47,859 nucleotides of DNA from Pelosinus propionicus DSM 13327 (lineage in GTDB: Bacteria; Bacillota; Negativicutes; DSM-13327): assembly GCF_900114615.1 (NCBI RefSeq), contig NZ_FOTS01000040.1:1-47859 (forward strand). The letters run 5' to 3'. The position numbers were made by a program, and so were the translations under genes. The notes beneath the pieces were generated by a model that worked only from the letters and a program-made list of their open reading frames with translations, did no database searches and was not told the DNA's origin. Of this stretch, positions 8,817 to 17,290 are shown piece by piece. Position 1 is the first letter of the stretch. Each line of letters starts with the position of its first letter.

Positions 8817-9254
8817 TTACACCACCCGCCTATGTCGATATACTGCATACAGCCTGGATTTCCCCTTGTTATCTTGCAGTAAGGCTTCGCGTATGTCAGA
8901 CAGAATTACGCCCATGCCAACATACGAGTGTATGATTGTAGACCATTCTACTACAATACCGCCATGGCTAACGCATCTGCCAAACTTAAATGTGGCAATA
9001 TCTCCAGGTTGGGGATCTCCTGTAACTACATCACAAAATTTTTCTACCCATCCAAGATACTTTTCCTCTGAGCGGTGCAGGTGCCACTCATTGGAGTACT
9101 GTCCCGGGTCACATTCTCCATCTTTTAGTAATCCCGCCTCTTCGTAAACAGCAATTAGGAGCTGACCGCAATCAATGCCAACTCCTTTTATTTTTGCGCC
9201 CGAATGATAGGGTGTATTTAAGTATGTTTTAGCAATTTCAACGATATTGTTCAT
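8817..9254 (-). CDS. NlpC/P60 tail-tip peptidoglycan peptidase
   Basis: The 145-residue protein is a single NlpC/P60 domain. The catalytic Cys29 sits in GVGIDCGQL, His97 in VSHGGIVV, and His109 is a likely third residue. Proteins of this type (GTA g14, lambda gpK) ride in the tail tip and cut cell-wall peptides during DNA entry. It lies between the DUF2163 hub gene (one-base overlap) and gpJ, as in RcGTA and lambda-like tails. High confidence in fold; substrate bond not determinable here. Confidence 0.93.
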   Translation of the reverse strand: MNNIVEIAKTYLNTPYHSGAKIKGVGIDCGQLLIAVYEEAGLLKDGECDPGQYSNEWHLHRSEEKYLGWVEKFCDVVTGDPQPGDIATFKFGRCVSHGGIVVEWSTIIHSYVGMGVILSDIREALLQDNKGKSRLYAVYRHRRVV

Positions 9255-10114
9255 TATGTAATCGTCTCCTTTAAGGGGATATACGGCGTTGATCGATTGC
9301 GAGAGAAATTGCCGAATTTAGTGGCGCAGACGGCAGGTGTTTTTGCGCACCCAGGGTAAATGGTGAATGTATCTCCCACAGAGGGCAGGGAGTCAAGGGA
9401 CACAATAAAAATGATCCTACCGCCTGCGCTGTAGGATTTTTTTACTGACATATCGCTGCCGATTAAGTTTCCACTCGTAAAGACAACCCCGCCAAGGTCG
9501 AAATATCCGTCACCAAAGGCTAGGCTTGTGTGTATTTCTTGCTTATTGACCACCTGCGTTATGGTGCCCGATGTGGTGTAATCGGCAATATTCAGCTCGC
9601 AACCAGGACCATATAGACTGTAGGGACATGTGGGATAATATTTACGTGTGGGATAATCAATGTTAAGCTTTTGCATGTCGGATTTGATTTTCCATTCCAT
9701 TTCAATACCGCCACCACCTTCCACGTCCACGTAACCGCCAAACCATTCCAAAATATCAACGACTACCCCAGGACTATACATATAACACTTATATAAAACC
9801 AAATCGGCATTATCAAAGGCTCCTGTTTGTGCCGCCTCCATCCAGGTTGCAGATCCTATGATATCATTTGCATCAGCAAGTACTGAAACGTCCATGCTAT
9901 CGACTTCGATTTTTGCTGTCTGCTTTGTTTGCCCTCGCACAAATATAGGACCCGTACTTTTAAAGAGTCTGCCATCAGTTAATTTAATATCCATATCATA
10001 GTCTGCATAGCGCAGCACAATTCCGCCCTGCAATGTAATTTCGTATAAATCACATTTTAGATAACTCGTTGTAGAGTGTAGATAGTTTTTTAATACATCA
10101 CTGCATTCTTTCAT
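9254..10114 (-). CDS. Tail hub protein, DUF2163/BR0599 family (GTA g13-like)
   Basis: Start set at ATG 10114, which overlaps the upstream stop as ATGA with GGTGAG before it; a longer frame to 10162 lacks support. The 286-residue product carries the DUF2163 N-terminal region (LYEITLQGGIVLRYADYDMD) and the BR0599-type C-terminus with the cysteine cluster TCPYSLYGPGCELN and later PGCAKTPAVCATKFGN. In the Rhodobacter gene transfer agent the homologue is the baseplate hub. Those cysteines may bind an iron-sulfur cluster in homologues. Operon position agrees. Confidence 0.9.
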   Translation of the reverse strand: MKECSDVLKNYLHSTTSYLKCDLYEITLQGGIVLRYADYDMDIKLTDGRLFKSTGPIFVRGQTKQTAKIEVDSMDVSVLADANDIIGSATWMEAAQTGAFDNADLVLYKCYMYSPGVVVDILEWFGGYVDVEGGGGIEMEWKIKSDMQKLNIDYPTRKYYPTCPYSLYGPGCELNIADYTTSGTITQVVNKQEIHTSLAFGDGYFDLGGVVFTSGNLIGSDMSVKKSYSAGGRIIFIVSLDSLPSVGDTFTIYPGCAKTPAVCATKFGNFSRNRSTPYIPLKETIT

Positions 10115-10689
10115 CGCGCACTCACCAACTTTATTGTTTTTAAAGAATAGTAACCATACCAAAAATTTGCCCAGCTCAAACCATCATCATCAAAGGCAAC
10201 ACGCCAATAATACTCAAAAGAGGCTGTTAATACAGCCCCTGTACTTGGAGGACTCGCGAATTGTACCCATCCATCTGTTAAAGGTGTAATGACAGCCTTG
10301 TTCCCATTATTAAATACGGTTATAGTCTCGACAATGGGATCGGTTATGGGTTCGACCATATACCCGCCGAAGTTCCGCAGAAGCTGAAATTCTTTTGTAA
10401 CCCCATTACCTGTACCAATCCGTACATTTGTTTCTTTATAATCCTCTGGGTCTCGCCATAAAAAAGGAGTGTGCATGCCTTTTACCATGCCAAAAAATCC
10501 AGCAGCTTTTTTAATGTCGCTATCACTTAGTGCCGTGTATGAACATTGCAGTTCCCACGCTGGATAAGCTTGTTGGCATAAGGTCTTGCGCCGTCCGCTA
10601 CCTGACTTTTGTACTGTTACATCCCATATCTGTCTTTTTTCAGAGTTCCATGCCATTGTAGGCAGGGCAGGGAAAATAGCTAGGCTCAC
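10111..10689 (-). CDS. Distal tail protein, DUF2460 family (GTA g12-like)
   Basis: The 192-residue product has the DUF2460 signature from the start (FPALPTMAWNSEKRQ) through FFGMVKGMHTPFLWRDPEDY. In the gene transfer agent this family forms the distal tail ring that joins tail tube to hub. It overlaps the tape-measure stop by four bases and is followed by DUF2163, NlpC/P60 and gpJ genes. The order supports a lambda/GTA-type tail tip. Confidence 0.9.
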   Translation of the reverse strand: MSLAIFPALPTMAWNSEKRQIWDVTVQKSGSGRRKTLCQQAYPAWELQCSYTALSDSDIKKAAGFFGMVKGMHTPFLWRDPEDYKETNVRIGTGNGVTKEFQLLRNFGGYMVEPITDPIVETITVFNNGNKAVITPLTDGWVQFASPPSTGAVLTASFEYYWRVAFDDDGLSWANFWYGYYSLKTIKLVSAR

Positions 10690-13600
10690 AACCTCACCCC
10701 CGACGCTGCAAAGGCACTTGCTTGTTTTGCAAAATATTTCTCAATCTTAGCCCCGCCGCTTGTCTTTAGCCATTTTTCTACTGATTTTCCATCTAATGCA
10801 GATATTTTTAAAGATAGACTATTAACTGATCCCTTTTCCTCTTGTCCGCTACTTTTTTCATACGTTTTTTGATTTGGCATTGCTGAATTATATCTACCGC
10901 TTATAGATGATAAAGAACGTCCTGTTACAAGTCCACCTGTGGCGAAGCCTGGTAGTTTACCAGTTTTATTCATGTAATTTAGATTATCAATGCCTATTGA
11001 CCGCGTAGATGATTCTTTCATCATATACTCTCCAGCTGATCCCCACATTAAAACACTATCAGAAGTGCCTGTGCCTGGACCAACAATTTTACCGCCTGTA
11101 GCATATGATCCTAATCCCATACCAACTAAGGATGCTGCTGTCATTCCACCAATGGCAGGTCCTGCATTTGCTCCGAATGATGCCAAACTAACAGCGACAG
11201 CCGCTGGCCACCATGCTGCGGCTGTCGCTGCCCCCTGCGCAATTCCTTTATTAGTTGCGTCATCAGCAGGTTTTCCAAATATCTTTTCAATGGCCCACAT
11301 TTTCATTCTGCCAGTGATCCATTCTGCAACCATGTTAGAAATCATATTATTAACTGTACTACCTAAAGCATTCCACGCATCGCCAATTGAATTTGTACCG
11401 CTTATGGCATCGGCAAAGAAAGTCGTAAGTCCCGATGACATCCCATTAATTCCTTCCATGATATATTCCGTCGTTGATTTGTGGGATTCTTTCCACGCTT
11501 CACCATATGAGTCTATGATAAGTTGGCGGTCTGTTAAATTTTTCGTCAGTGCGGCATTCTCTGAATTTAAAGCGGCCATATATGCTGTTAGATTACCTTG
11601 ATCTCTCGCCTTTTTTAAGGCTGATTCATAATTTAACTGTGCTTCATTAAGGGCATTTAATTTTTCAATAGACTCTTGTTTTATAAGTACAATCTTATTT
11701 GCTGTATCCTGTGCCAAATCAATCTGTGTATTGGACATGTCAGCAGCACCTGCGTTAACTTGTGATACAAGGTCTTTGGCATCCATTACCATTCCATTTT
11801 TACTAACAGTGAACACTGTTCCAGCAGCAGTCATAGCTTGGATGGTTTGTAGTTTTGATTCGTTTGATAAATCAGCAAATGACTGTTCGGTATCCCTAGC
11901 CTCATTTCTAATTTTAGTGAATTCAGCTTCAGCATTTGATTTTATTTCAAATACTTGTTTTGTGCCATCCCCCATACCAATTTGAGCGGTACGATCTTGA
12001 TATTCCTTTGCGCTTTCTAGAGCTTTATCCCAGATTGAATTCGTACTTTTTTGTTGTTCTGATAAAATTTTCTTCTTCTTCTCAGCGTAAATTTCATCAA
12101 GTCTTCCCTTGTCTATCGCATAGTCAGCATTGGCAGAGGCGGAAGCATCTAAGTCTGCTTGTTCTTTATCTCGCCAATTATTTAATGCGTCTAATTGCGT
12201 CCCCGTTAGACTAATCCATTCATCTTTAATGGAATCAGAAGTAGCTTTTGCCGCCTTCTGCAAATTTTCATATGCCTTTGCTTCTTTCTCAGTAGCTTTT
12301 TCAGCATCTGACTTGCCAGTTTTTTCTTCCGATCCAGCAAGAGTAGCCTGCATTTTAGCTAAAATATCAGGATCGGTAAATTTCTGAATGTCAGGCGTTT
12401 TTTCTTGTATAGACTCATTATCCGCACGCTTTGAATCGGCTGGAGAATTCCTTTCGTTTATAATTCGTTCTTTTACATCGGCAGGCGTAAACGGATTGTC
12501 TATTGCTTCTCGTTGTCCCCGATCCTCTCTGTTTGCGGCTTGATACTCTTGGAGTTTATAAAGAGCATAGCTTGTAGCAACTGCTACTCCAACCCATCCA
12601 CCAGCTAAAGTCCAAATAGCAGAGGCAGTACTTCCTGCCATTGCTCTAACCGCAGCCATAGCACTCACTGTTTTTTCACCAGCAACTACAGCGGTATTCC
12701 CTGTAACTACATGAGATGCAGCCAATCTTTCTTGTGCGAGGATTGATTCTGCTGTTGCTGCAGTAGATGCCTCTGCCGCTAAAACCGTCTTAGTTCCTGT
12801 CGCAGTAGCTGCTGCCCCTTGTGCCGCAAGAGCTTCACTCGTTATCACAGAAGATGCTTTAGCAGCTTCCGCCTGGGCAACAAATGCGGCAGTCATATTT
12901 ACACGTATTGTATCGGCTGCAACTTTTGCTTCTATCGCTATTCGATTTATTTCCCCTGCTATAACGGTAGATGCTGCCACAGTGCTTCCAGCAGAGGCTT
13001 GTGCCGTTTTTATAGCAGCTGCTTCCAATTTGGCATATTCCCTTGCACTCTGAGCAACCATTCTAGATATTGATCGTTCTTGAGCAATCGTCAGAGTGCT
13101 TGTTGCTGTCGTACTAGCAGTCGATGCCGCTAATGCCTGGGCAGATGCCACACTCCACGCATTACCTATGCTTGCAATAATTGCTGATGCCGCACCAACC
13201 GTTTTATACGCAGCCGTTAATCCTACTAATGTTGTTACTGTTGATCCTATTGCACTTTTATGTTCTGCTAAAAATTTAGCTGTACTAGATAGCCCTTCCA
13301 TGATTGGCGGAAATACTTCTTGTGCTATTGGTGCCAATGCCCCTGTAAACGCTGATCCCAACGCACCAGCTTGCATAGATACTATCTTCATTTGCTTATC
13401 AAGTTCATGCATTTGTTTGGGATCAATACCAACGCCTTTAGATTTAGATGCCATTTCGGATGCCTCAGTATAATCCTTTAGTGTTTGTACTAAAGACAAA
13501 CCTTTCACGCCTAACGTTGACATGATAAACTCTTGTTCAAGTCCGTTTTCCGCAGCAAGTTTATAACCTTTAGAAAGTTCAGCTAATTGCTGATTAAGGG

Positions 13601-14072
13601 GCAATAACTTTCCTGTGCTATCAGAGAGAGAAACTCCAAATGTAGACAATACACCTCGTACCTTATCCCCAGCCTCACCCGATGCACTGTATGATTTATC
13701 TAGTTTTGTCATTGCTGCTGCAAAACTATCTGTATCTGATCCCGTCAGCTTCAATATTTTATTTAAATTTGATGCTTCTGAGGCAGTTATGCCCATCTTG
13801 GTAGATAACTGATAGATATTTTCTCCGCCAGATACCGCACCTTCGATAAGTGCCTTTAATCCAAAACCGCCTGCCGCTAATGCAGATAAGGAGCCAACTT
13901 TACCTACGAAGCTACTTAAACCACCCGTTGCACTGGTTAAAGCGCCTGTCAACTCGGCTACGGGATTAACTGCAAATGCTTTTTTTATATCAGCTTGGCT
14001 ATCATTGAGAGTTTTCTTCAGTCCCGCATTGTTCCCACCAATTTTCACTAAGAGTTCTGCAATTGTGCTAAT
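10686..14072 (-). CDS. Tail tape measure protein, probable ATT start
   Basis: The 1,128-residue protein has a long helical, Ala/Thr/Ser-rich body, a hydrophobic segment near residues 470-500 and helical C-terminal parts, as in tape measure proteins that set tail length and help DNA entry. The only strong ribosome site, AGGAGG at 14085-14080, is seven bases before ATT at 14072, preceded in frame by a stop. Starting there gives ISTIAELLVKIGGNNAGLKK, which matches the usual M-x-TIAELLVKI opening of this family. The first ATG/GTG/TTG-type alternative is GTG 14048, eight codons later and without a site. The gene is followed by DUF2460. Confidence 0.9.
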   Translation of the reverse strand: MSTIAELLVKIGGNNAGLKKTLNDSQADIKKAFAVNPVAELTGALTSATGGLSSFVGKVGSLSALAAGGFGLKALIEGAVSGGENIYQLSTKMGITASEASNLNKILKLTGSDTDSFAAAMTKLDKSYSASGEAGDKVRGVLSTFGVSLSDSTGKLLPLNQQLAELSKGYKLAAENGLEQEFIMSTLGVKGLSLVQTLKDYTEASEMASKSKGVGIDPKQMHELDKQMKIVSMQAGALGSAFTGALAPIAQEVFPPIMEGLSSTAKFLAEHKSAIGSTVTTLVGLTAAYKTVGAASAIIASIGNAWSVASAQALAASTASTTATSTLTIAQERSISRMVAQSAREYAKLEAAAIKTAQASAGSTVAASTVIAGEINRIAIEAKVAADTIRVNMTAAFVAQAEAAKASSVITSEALAAQGAAATATGTKTVLAAEASTAATAESILAQERLAASHVVTGNTAVVAGEKTVSAMAAVRAMAGSTASAIWTLAGGWVGVAVATSYALYKLQEYQAANREDRGQREAIDNPFTPADVKERIINERNSPADSKRADNESIQEKTPDIQKFTDPDILAKMQATLAGSEEKTGKSDAEKATEKEAKAYENLQKAAKATSDSIKDEWISLTGTQLDALNNWRDKEQADLDASASANADYAIDKGRLDEIYAEKKKKILSEQQKSTNSIWDKALESAKEYQDRTAQIGMGDGTKQVFEIKSNAEAEFTKIRNEARDTEQSFADLSNESKLQTIQAMTAAGTVFTVSKNGMVMDAKDLVSQVNAGAADMSNTQIDLAQDTANKIVLIKQESIEKLNALNEAQLNYESALKKARDQGNLTAYMAALNSENAALTKNLTDRQLIIDSYGEAWKESHKSTTEYIMEGINGMSSGLTTFFADAISGTNSIGDAWNALGSTVNNMISNMVAEWITGRMKMWAIEKIFGKPADDATNKGIAQGAATAAAWWPAAVAVSLASFGANAGPAIGGMTAASLVGMGLGSYATGGKIVGPGTGTSDSVLMWGSAGEYMMKESSTRSIGIDNLNYMNKTGKLPGFATGGLVTGRSLSSISGRYNSAMPNQKTYEKSSGQEEKGSVNSLSLKISALDGKSVEKWLKTSGGAKIEKYFAKQASAFAASGVRL

Positions 14073-14098
14073 TTAAATTCCTCCTTTCCATTGCTTCA

Positions 14099-14107
14099 TG
14101 GTATTAT
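14099..14107 (+). promoter_or_regulatory. Extended -10 promoter for the lipoprotein moron
   Basis: TGGTATTAT is a TGn-extended -10 element about 27 bases before ATG 14134. It lies in the gap between the divergent tape measure and the plus-strand lipoprotein gene. No clear -35 is present, which extended -10 promoters tolerate. Confidence 0.5.
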
Positions 14108-14133
14108 ATAAGAAAAAAACAGGAGATGACGTT

Positions 14134-14493
14134 ATGTTTAAAAGAAAAGCGATTCATGCAATGATATTTATTTTTATTTTTTTATTAATTTTAGGATGCT
14201 CTAATAGTAAAAAAGAAGAACCAGCATCAAAAGAAATGATCTTAAATCCAACGATTGTAACTGTTGATATAGTAGATGTTGAGACGGTTTCATCCGTAGC
14301 TAAAACTCAAGACGTTCCCGCACTGCTTAAGTTGGCAAAAGATAAAAAGATATTTATAACTCAAAATCCGGTAAAAGTATTAGCATCAACCGATAAAACT
14401 TTTAAAGGTTTGTACTTTATAACAGTATTGGAAGGTGAGCACGTTAACGACACTGGCTTTGTTTTTAGTTCCACTTTGAGCAACATGAAATAG
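14134..14493 (+). CDS. Moron: small predicted lipoprotein
   Basis: ATG 14134 follows AGGAG with eight bases spacing. The 119-residue product has a Lys-rich N-terminus, a hydrophobic segment (AMIFIFIFLLILGC) and a lipobox LILGC with Cys at about residue 21, so it should be lipid-anchored outside the cytoplasm. The C-terminal part (NPVKVLASTDKTFKGLYFITVLEGE) is beta-rich and could be an SH3-like fold. It is transcribed against the late operon from its own promoter, the hallmark of a moron expressed in the lysogen. Function unknown; superinfection exclusion or other lysogenic conversion is a reasonable guess. Confidence 0.85.
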   Translation: MFKRKAIHAMIFIFIFLLILGCSNSKKEEPASKEMILNPTIVTVDIVDVETVSSVAKTQDVPALLKLAKDKKIFITQNPVKVLASTDKTFKGLYFITVLEGEHVNDTGFVFSSTLSNMK

Positions 14494-14579
14494 CGTTACT
14501 TCTCTTGTTTTAGCGTGTACCGATATTTAACAAATCACAATCACCTCTTTTCCCGTAAAATCAAGAGTTTAGGCATTTA

Positions 14580-14608
14580 TTGTTAAGCTAAGACAAACTA
14601 CGTAAAAT
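14580..14608 (+). promoter_or_regulatory. Sigma-A-type promoter for the secreted moron protein
   Basis: TTGTTA at 14580-14585 and TAAAAT at 14603-14608 are separated by 17 bp, a good housekeeping promoter. The TTG start at 14631 follows AAAGGAG 15 bases further on. It shows that this gene does not depend on phage late transcription. Confidence 0.65.
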
Positions 14609-14630
14609 AGTAACCAAAGGAGTGATTTAT

Positions 14631-15344
14631 TTGAAAAAAAAATTCTTAATTTTCTTCTTATTACTATTCCCCGTTATGCCGGTATATGCCGAAGACGTTT
14701 ATTGCGGAGAATACAATGGGAAACCAGCATATGTAGATATTAATAGTATTGAAAAAAGTTCGAGCCGGACTGGAATGTGGGAAATCACAAATCACGGTAT
14801 TTACCCTGAATATAGCGACTCTTATTCAGCAAATATCAATGCAGATGGACTATGGTATAAAGTTCTTTTTAATATAAAAACGCAAACGTCTTATTCCGCA
14901 TGGATATTAAATAAAAATAAAAAGAATACCGGCACACCCATTAATACAGTTAATTTTGATTTCGCATATCAAACAATTCATGTATCTTATCCAGAGGCTA
15001 ACCGAAGAAGTGAGGCAGCTGCAAGGAAAAAACTAGAAGAAATAGATCGTCAAAGGATAGAAGATGCAAAAAGAAACTATACCACTGAAACAATTGCTGA
15101 TGAAGGTATATCTATTCCTTATGAATATCAGACAAAAGAACAATTAATCGCATCGTTAACTGATGCAATTACAAAATATGTTCAGACTTATAACGCTGCA
15201 CCTGATCCTAAGAATATTACAAATGAAATGAGCGCAGCGGCAATCAAAGTAAAAACAATATGTAAATTTTTTACCAAAGATGAGTTGATCGCATATTCTG
15301 GTGATAACATCGAGTTACAAAAGGCACTTCTCTCGTTTAAATAG
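14631..15344 (+). CDS. Moron: secreted/periplasmic protein of unknown function
   Basis: TTG 14631 is seven bases from AAAGGAG; a GTG at 14622 is too close to that site. The product (about 237 residues) has a clear signal peptide, LKKKFLIFFLLLFPVMPVYA, with probable cleavage after VYA. The next ~100 residues (DVYCGEYNGKPAYVDINSIE) resemble small surface-protein domains that begin with a conserved Cys and Tyr. A charged helix (RRSEAAARKKLEEIDRQRIE) and a helical C-terminal part follow. It has its own promoter and a strong terminator, and runs opposite to the virion genes, so it is probably expressed in the lysogen. No family recognised. Confidence 0.85.
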   Translation: MKKKFLIFFLLLFPVMPVYAEDVYCGEYNGKPAYVDINSIEKSSSRTGMWEITNHGIYPEYSDSYSANINADGLWYKVLFNIKTQTSYSAWILNKNKKNTGTPINTVNFDFAYQTIHVSYPEANRRSEAAARKKLEEIDRQRIEDAKRNYTTETIADEGISIPYEYQTKEQLIASLTDAITKYVQTYNAAPDPKNITNEMSAAAIKVKTICKFFTKDELIAYSGDNIELQKALLSFK

Positions 15345-15365
15345 GCGTATACTACGCCTATTTTT
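15340..15365. terminator. Rho-independent terminator between convergent genes
   Basis: A perfect 10-bp stem (AATAGGCGTA / TACGCCTATT) with a three-base loop is followed by TTTTT on the plus strand. It ends the secreted-moron transcript and directly abuts the stop of the convergent tail chaperone extension. Confidence 0.85.
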
Positions 15366-16071
15366 CATACACTTTCTTTAAATACTCCCTTTAGATATTC
15401 TTCATCTTCTTTTTTAGACTTTCCTTCCAATGTCTGTCGTAAAGGCTTTAGTAACTCTCTAGGTTCTACAGGCTTTTTAGTATGTACAGACATTTGGCAA
15501 GCCGCGAAATATGCCATCGTATCTTCACTATCTTTCTTCCGCCATTGGTAACCTTCCCATAGTTGCAAGAACTCGTATGGCTGTAGCCGATTAAAGCTTT
15601 TTGGTTTTAAATTCAGCGGACCATAGGCAATTGACTCTGCCCATTCTAGCCATTCCCAAAAGTAGAGGACGGTTTTTGTTTCACCGTCCTCTACTCGTTT
15701 TTTTGTTCTGTGTCCTCAATAACCTTCGGATATAAGTCAGGATAATAAATAGCCATAACGGAATCGGATACCACTTTACCTATAATTCCAGTAGCTAGAA
15801 TTGCATGGGCAATAGGTGTTGCGATATCATCAATTGCGCCGCCAGACTCCAAATATTCTTCAATTCTTTCAACATAAAAATCAGGACTTTTTTTCTCTAG
15901 GCAAATTGGCAGTGCACCCAAACAAAAGTTGATTCCTGCTTCCTCAGATCTGATCAATTGCTGAATCCCTTTACCCGTTACCTTTTCCAGTTCACCAATT
16001 TTTTTAATCGTGAAACATAACTCTTGTTCCTCACCAAATAAGTTAAATGGTATTTTTCTTTTCATTTTCAT
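15365..16071 (-). CDS. Tail assembly chaperone fusion (gpGT-type) made by -1 frameshift
   Basis: Reading to the slippery site at 15703-15697 in frame 0 and then shifting -1 gives an uninterrupted 235-residue protein. The added ~112 residues continue from CGA GTA GAG through FWEWLEWAESIAYGP, FNRLQPYEFLQLWEGYQW and the region previously visible only as an isolated 67-residue frame. This is the lambda G/GT arrangement: the long form binds the tape measure and recruits tail-tube subunits. The gene lies exactly between tail tube and tape measure (with morons inserted), where it is expected. Confidence 0.88.
15662..15703 (-). promoter_or_regulatory. Programmed -1 ribosomal frameshift site with stimulatory hairpin
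   Basis: On the minus strand the heptamer A AAA AAC (15703-15697) is in the correct phase of frame 0 (CAA AAA AAC). Two bases later a perfect 12-bp stem (GTAGAGGACGGT / ACCGTCCTCTAC, 15694-15683 with 15673-15662) closes a nine-base loop. The frame-0 stop TAG lies within the hairpin. This is the classic X XXY YYZ plus structure design. The short spacer implies that the lower base pairs open when the ribosome sits on the slip site. Confidence 0.9.
15691..16071 (-). CDS. Tail assembly chaperone, short form (gpG-type)
   Basis: The unshifted product is 126 residues, starting MKMKRKIPFNLFGEEQELCF and ending at TAG 15693-15691. It resembles phage tail assembly chaperones of the Phage_TAC/GTA g11-adjacent type, with a tube-protein-like N-terminus and helical rest. 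A GGGAG site precedes ATG 16071. It follows the tail tube gene and is normally made in large excess over the frameshifted form. Confidence 0.85.
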   Translation of the reverse strand: MKMKRKIPFNLFGEEQELCFTIKKIGELEKVTGKGIQQLIRSEEAGINFCLGALPICLEKKSPDFYVERIEEYLESGGAIDDIATPIAHAILATGIIGKVVSDSVMAIYYPDLYPKVIEDTEQKNE

Positions 16072-16116
16072 CTTTCTCCCTTATATAAATATTAGGCGGC
16101 ATAATGCCGCCTTTCA

Positions 16117-16827
16117 TTATGCTTTAATTCTAATAGCAACCAAAGACTGCCCACCAATCGATAGATCAACATAAAATAGATGTTCACCTACTGCAAGTGT
16201 CGCAAGATAATCACTATCAAACGTGATTTCCCCTTCTTCCGTAGCTATATAATTTTCAGCAGTTACGGAAGTCGTACCTAATTTTACAGCCGTTGCAGTA
16301 GCTAATTTTTCAAAGTAGAAAGTCTCATCCGTTGGCGCAGTCTTCGATACAAGCACAGAAATATTACTAATTGGACCAACACCATTCAACGTTGCTTTTA
16401 ATGATGCTTCTCCATCATGCGGTGCTTCACCACTAAAGTCCGTTACTGATGCCCAACCAATTTGATAGTTATTGTCAGGATAACGGAATTTAATATTTGC
16501 TTGTATGCTTTGATTAAATACTCTCCGTAACGCTTCAATACCATCATTATTGAGCAATAGCAAACCGTCCAGATCAATACTCCACGACTTATTACCCGCT
16601 AATTTAGCTGACCAACCACCAGATCCTTTATTGCTGACATCGATTTCATCTGCCGTTAAACCGAGGGATGCACCTCGTTGCCCACCAATTAGCGTCCAAT
16701 CAGGAATATCAACTGTCCCCGTATTAATATATGCCAAATAATCTTTACCTACTGTTGCCTTTGATGTGCTTGGGTTAGTCGGCAGTTCAGCCGCATGATT
16801 TTGTAAATTAAACTTAAACTCTACCAT
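16117..16827 (-). CDS. Major tail tube protein with C-terminal Ig-like X2 domain
   Basis: This 236-residue protein has a tail-tube core (residues ~1-150; VGKDYLAYINTG, GGQRGASLGLTADEID, WSIDLDGLLL) typical of TP901-1/HK97-type major tail proteins that assemble in rings around the tape measure. Residues ~155-236 (PTDETFYFEK, TSVTAENYIATEEGEITFDS, YLATLAVGEHLFYV) match an X2/CBM-X2 immunoglobulin-like fold, which probably decorates the outside of the tail. It is followed by the tail chaperone, as expected. Confidence 0.9.
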   Translation of the reverse strand: MVEFKFNLQNHAAELPTNPSTSKATVGKDYLAYINTGTVDIPDWTLIGGQRGASLGLTADEIDVSNKGSGGWSAKLAGNKSWSIDLDGLLLLNNDGIEALRRVFNQSIQANIKFRYPDNNYQIGWASVTDFSGEAPHDGEASLKATLNGVGPISNISVLVSKTAPTDETFYFEKLATATAVKLGTTSVTAENYIATEEGEITFDSDYLATLAVGEHLFYVDLSIGGQSLVAIRIKA

Positions 16828-16831
16828 TGTT

Positions 16832-17290
16832 TCACGCTCCTATATTTTGAATTTTTGACACAAAGGTTAATACTCCGTGATACCCATCATTCTTAGATGC
16901 AAATGCCTCAAAAAAATCAACATCCTGGCTCATAACTTCAAACCCGTCTGCAGATAAATCTATTGGCCACGAGGTTAGAACCGCAGTAATATCATTTGCA
17001 ATTCCATTAACCTCTGTTTTTCCTGAGTAATCAGACCAGATATGTATTTGTTGTGATATCTCAGACATATCAACAGTTTTATTGCCACTTGGCTTGCAAG
17101 TGAATGCACCTAACGTGATATATGGGAGTCTTACTGGAATAGGGTTTTCATCTTCATCTAATATCGGATTCCCATCTTCATCATACATCACACTTGGTAC
17201 ATCATCATAAACAGGTGTTGACTGTTTGGTAGATAAAATAGAAAAAACGCCTTTTTGTATGGCGTCCATGGGTATTTTTCTTATGATCAT
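16832..17290 (-). CDS. Tail completion/terminator protein, DUF3168 family
   Basis: The 152-residue product begins MIIRKIPMDAIQKGVFSILS and includes LPYITLGAFTCKPSGNKTVD, QQIHIWSDYSGKTEVN and the closing GVLTFVSKI, all typical of DUF3168. Such proteins cap the tail tube and join it to the head. ATG 17290 overlaps the upstream stop (ATGA), implying coupled translation; a second ATG at 17269 has no ribosome site. Gene order (connector, stopper, gp10, DUF3168, tube) supports it. Confidence 0.88.
   Translation of the reverse strand: MIIRKIPMDAIQKGVFSILSTKQSTPVYDDVPSVMYDEDGNPILDEDENPIPVRLPYITLGAFTCKPSGNKTVDMSEISQQIHIWSDYSGKTEVNGIANDITAVLTSWPIDLSADGFEVMSQDVDFFEAFASKNDGYHGVLTFVSKIQNIGA

Noticed and set aside
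10990-13812. Several long plus-strand frames opposite the tape measure gene
   Set aside because: They mirror the Ala/Ser/Thr-rich codons of the tape measure gene, have no ribosome sites and resemble no protein.
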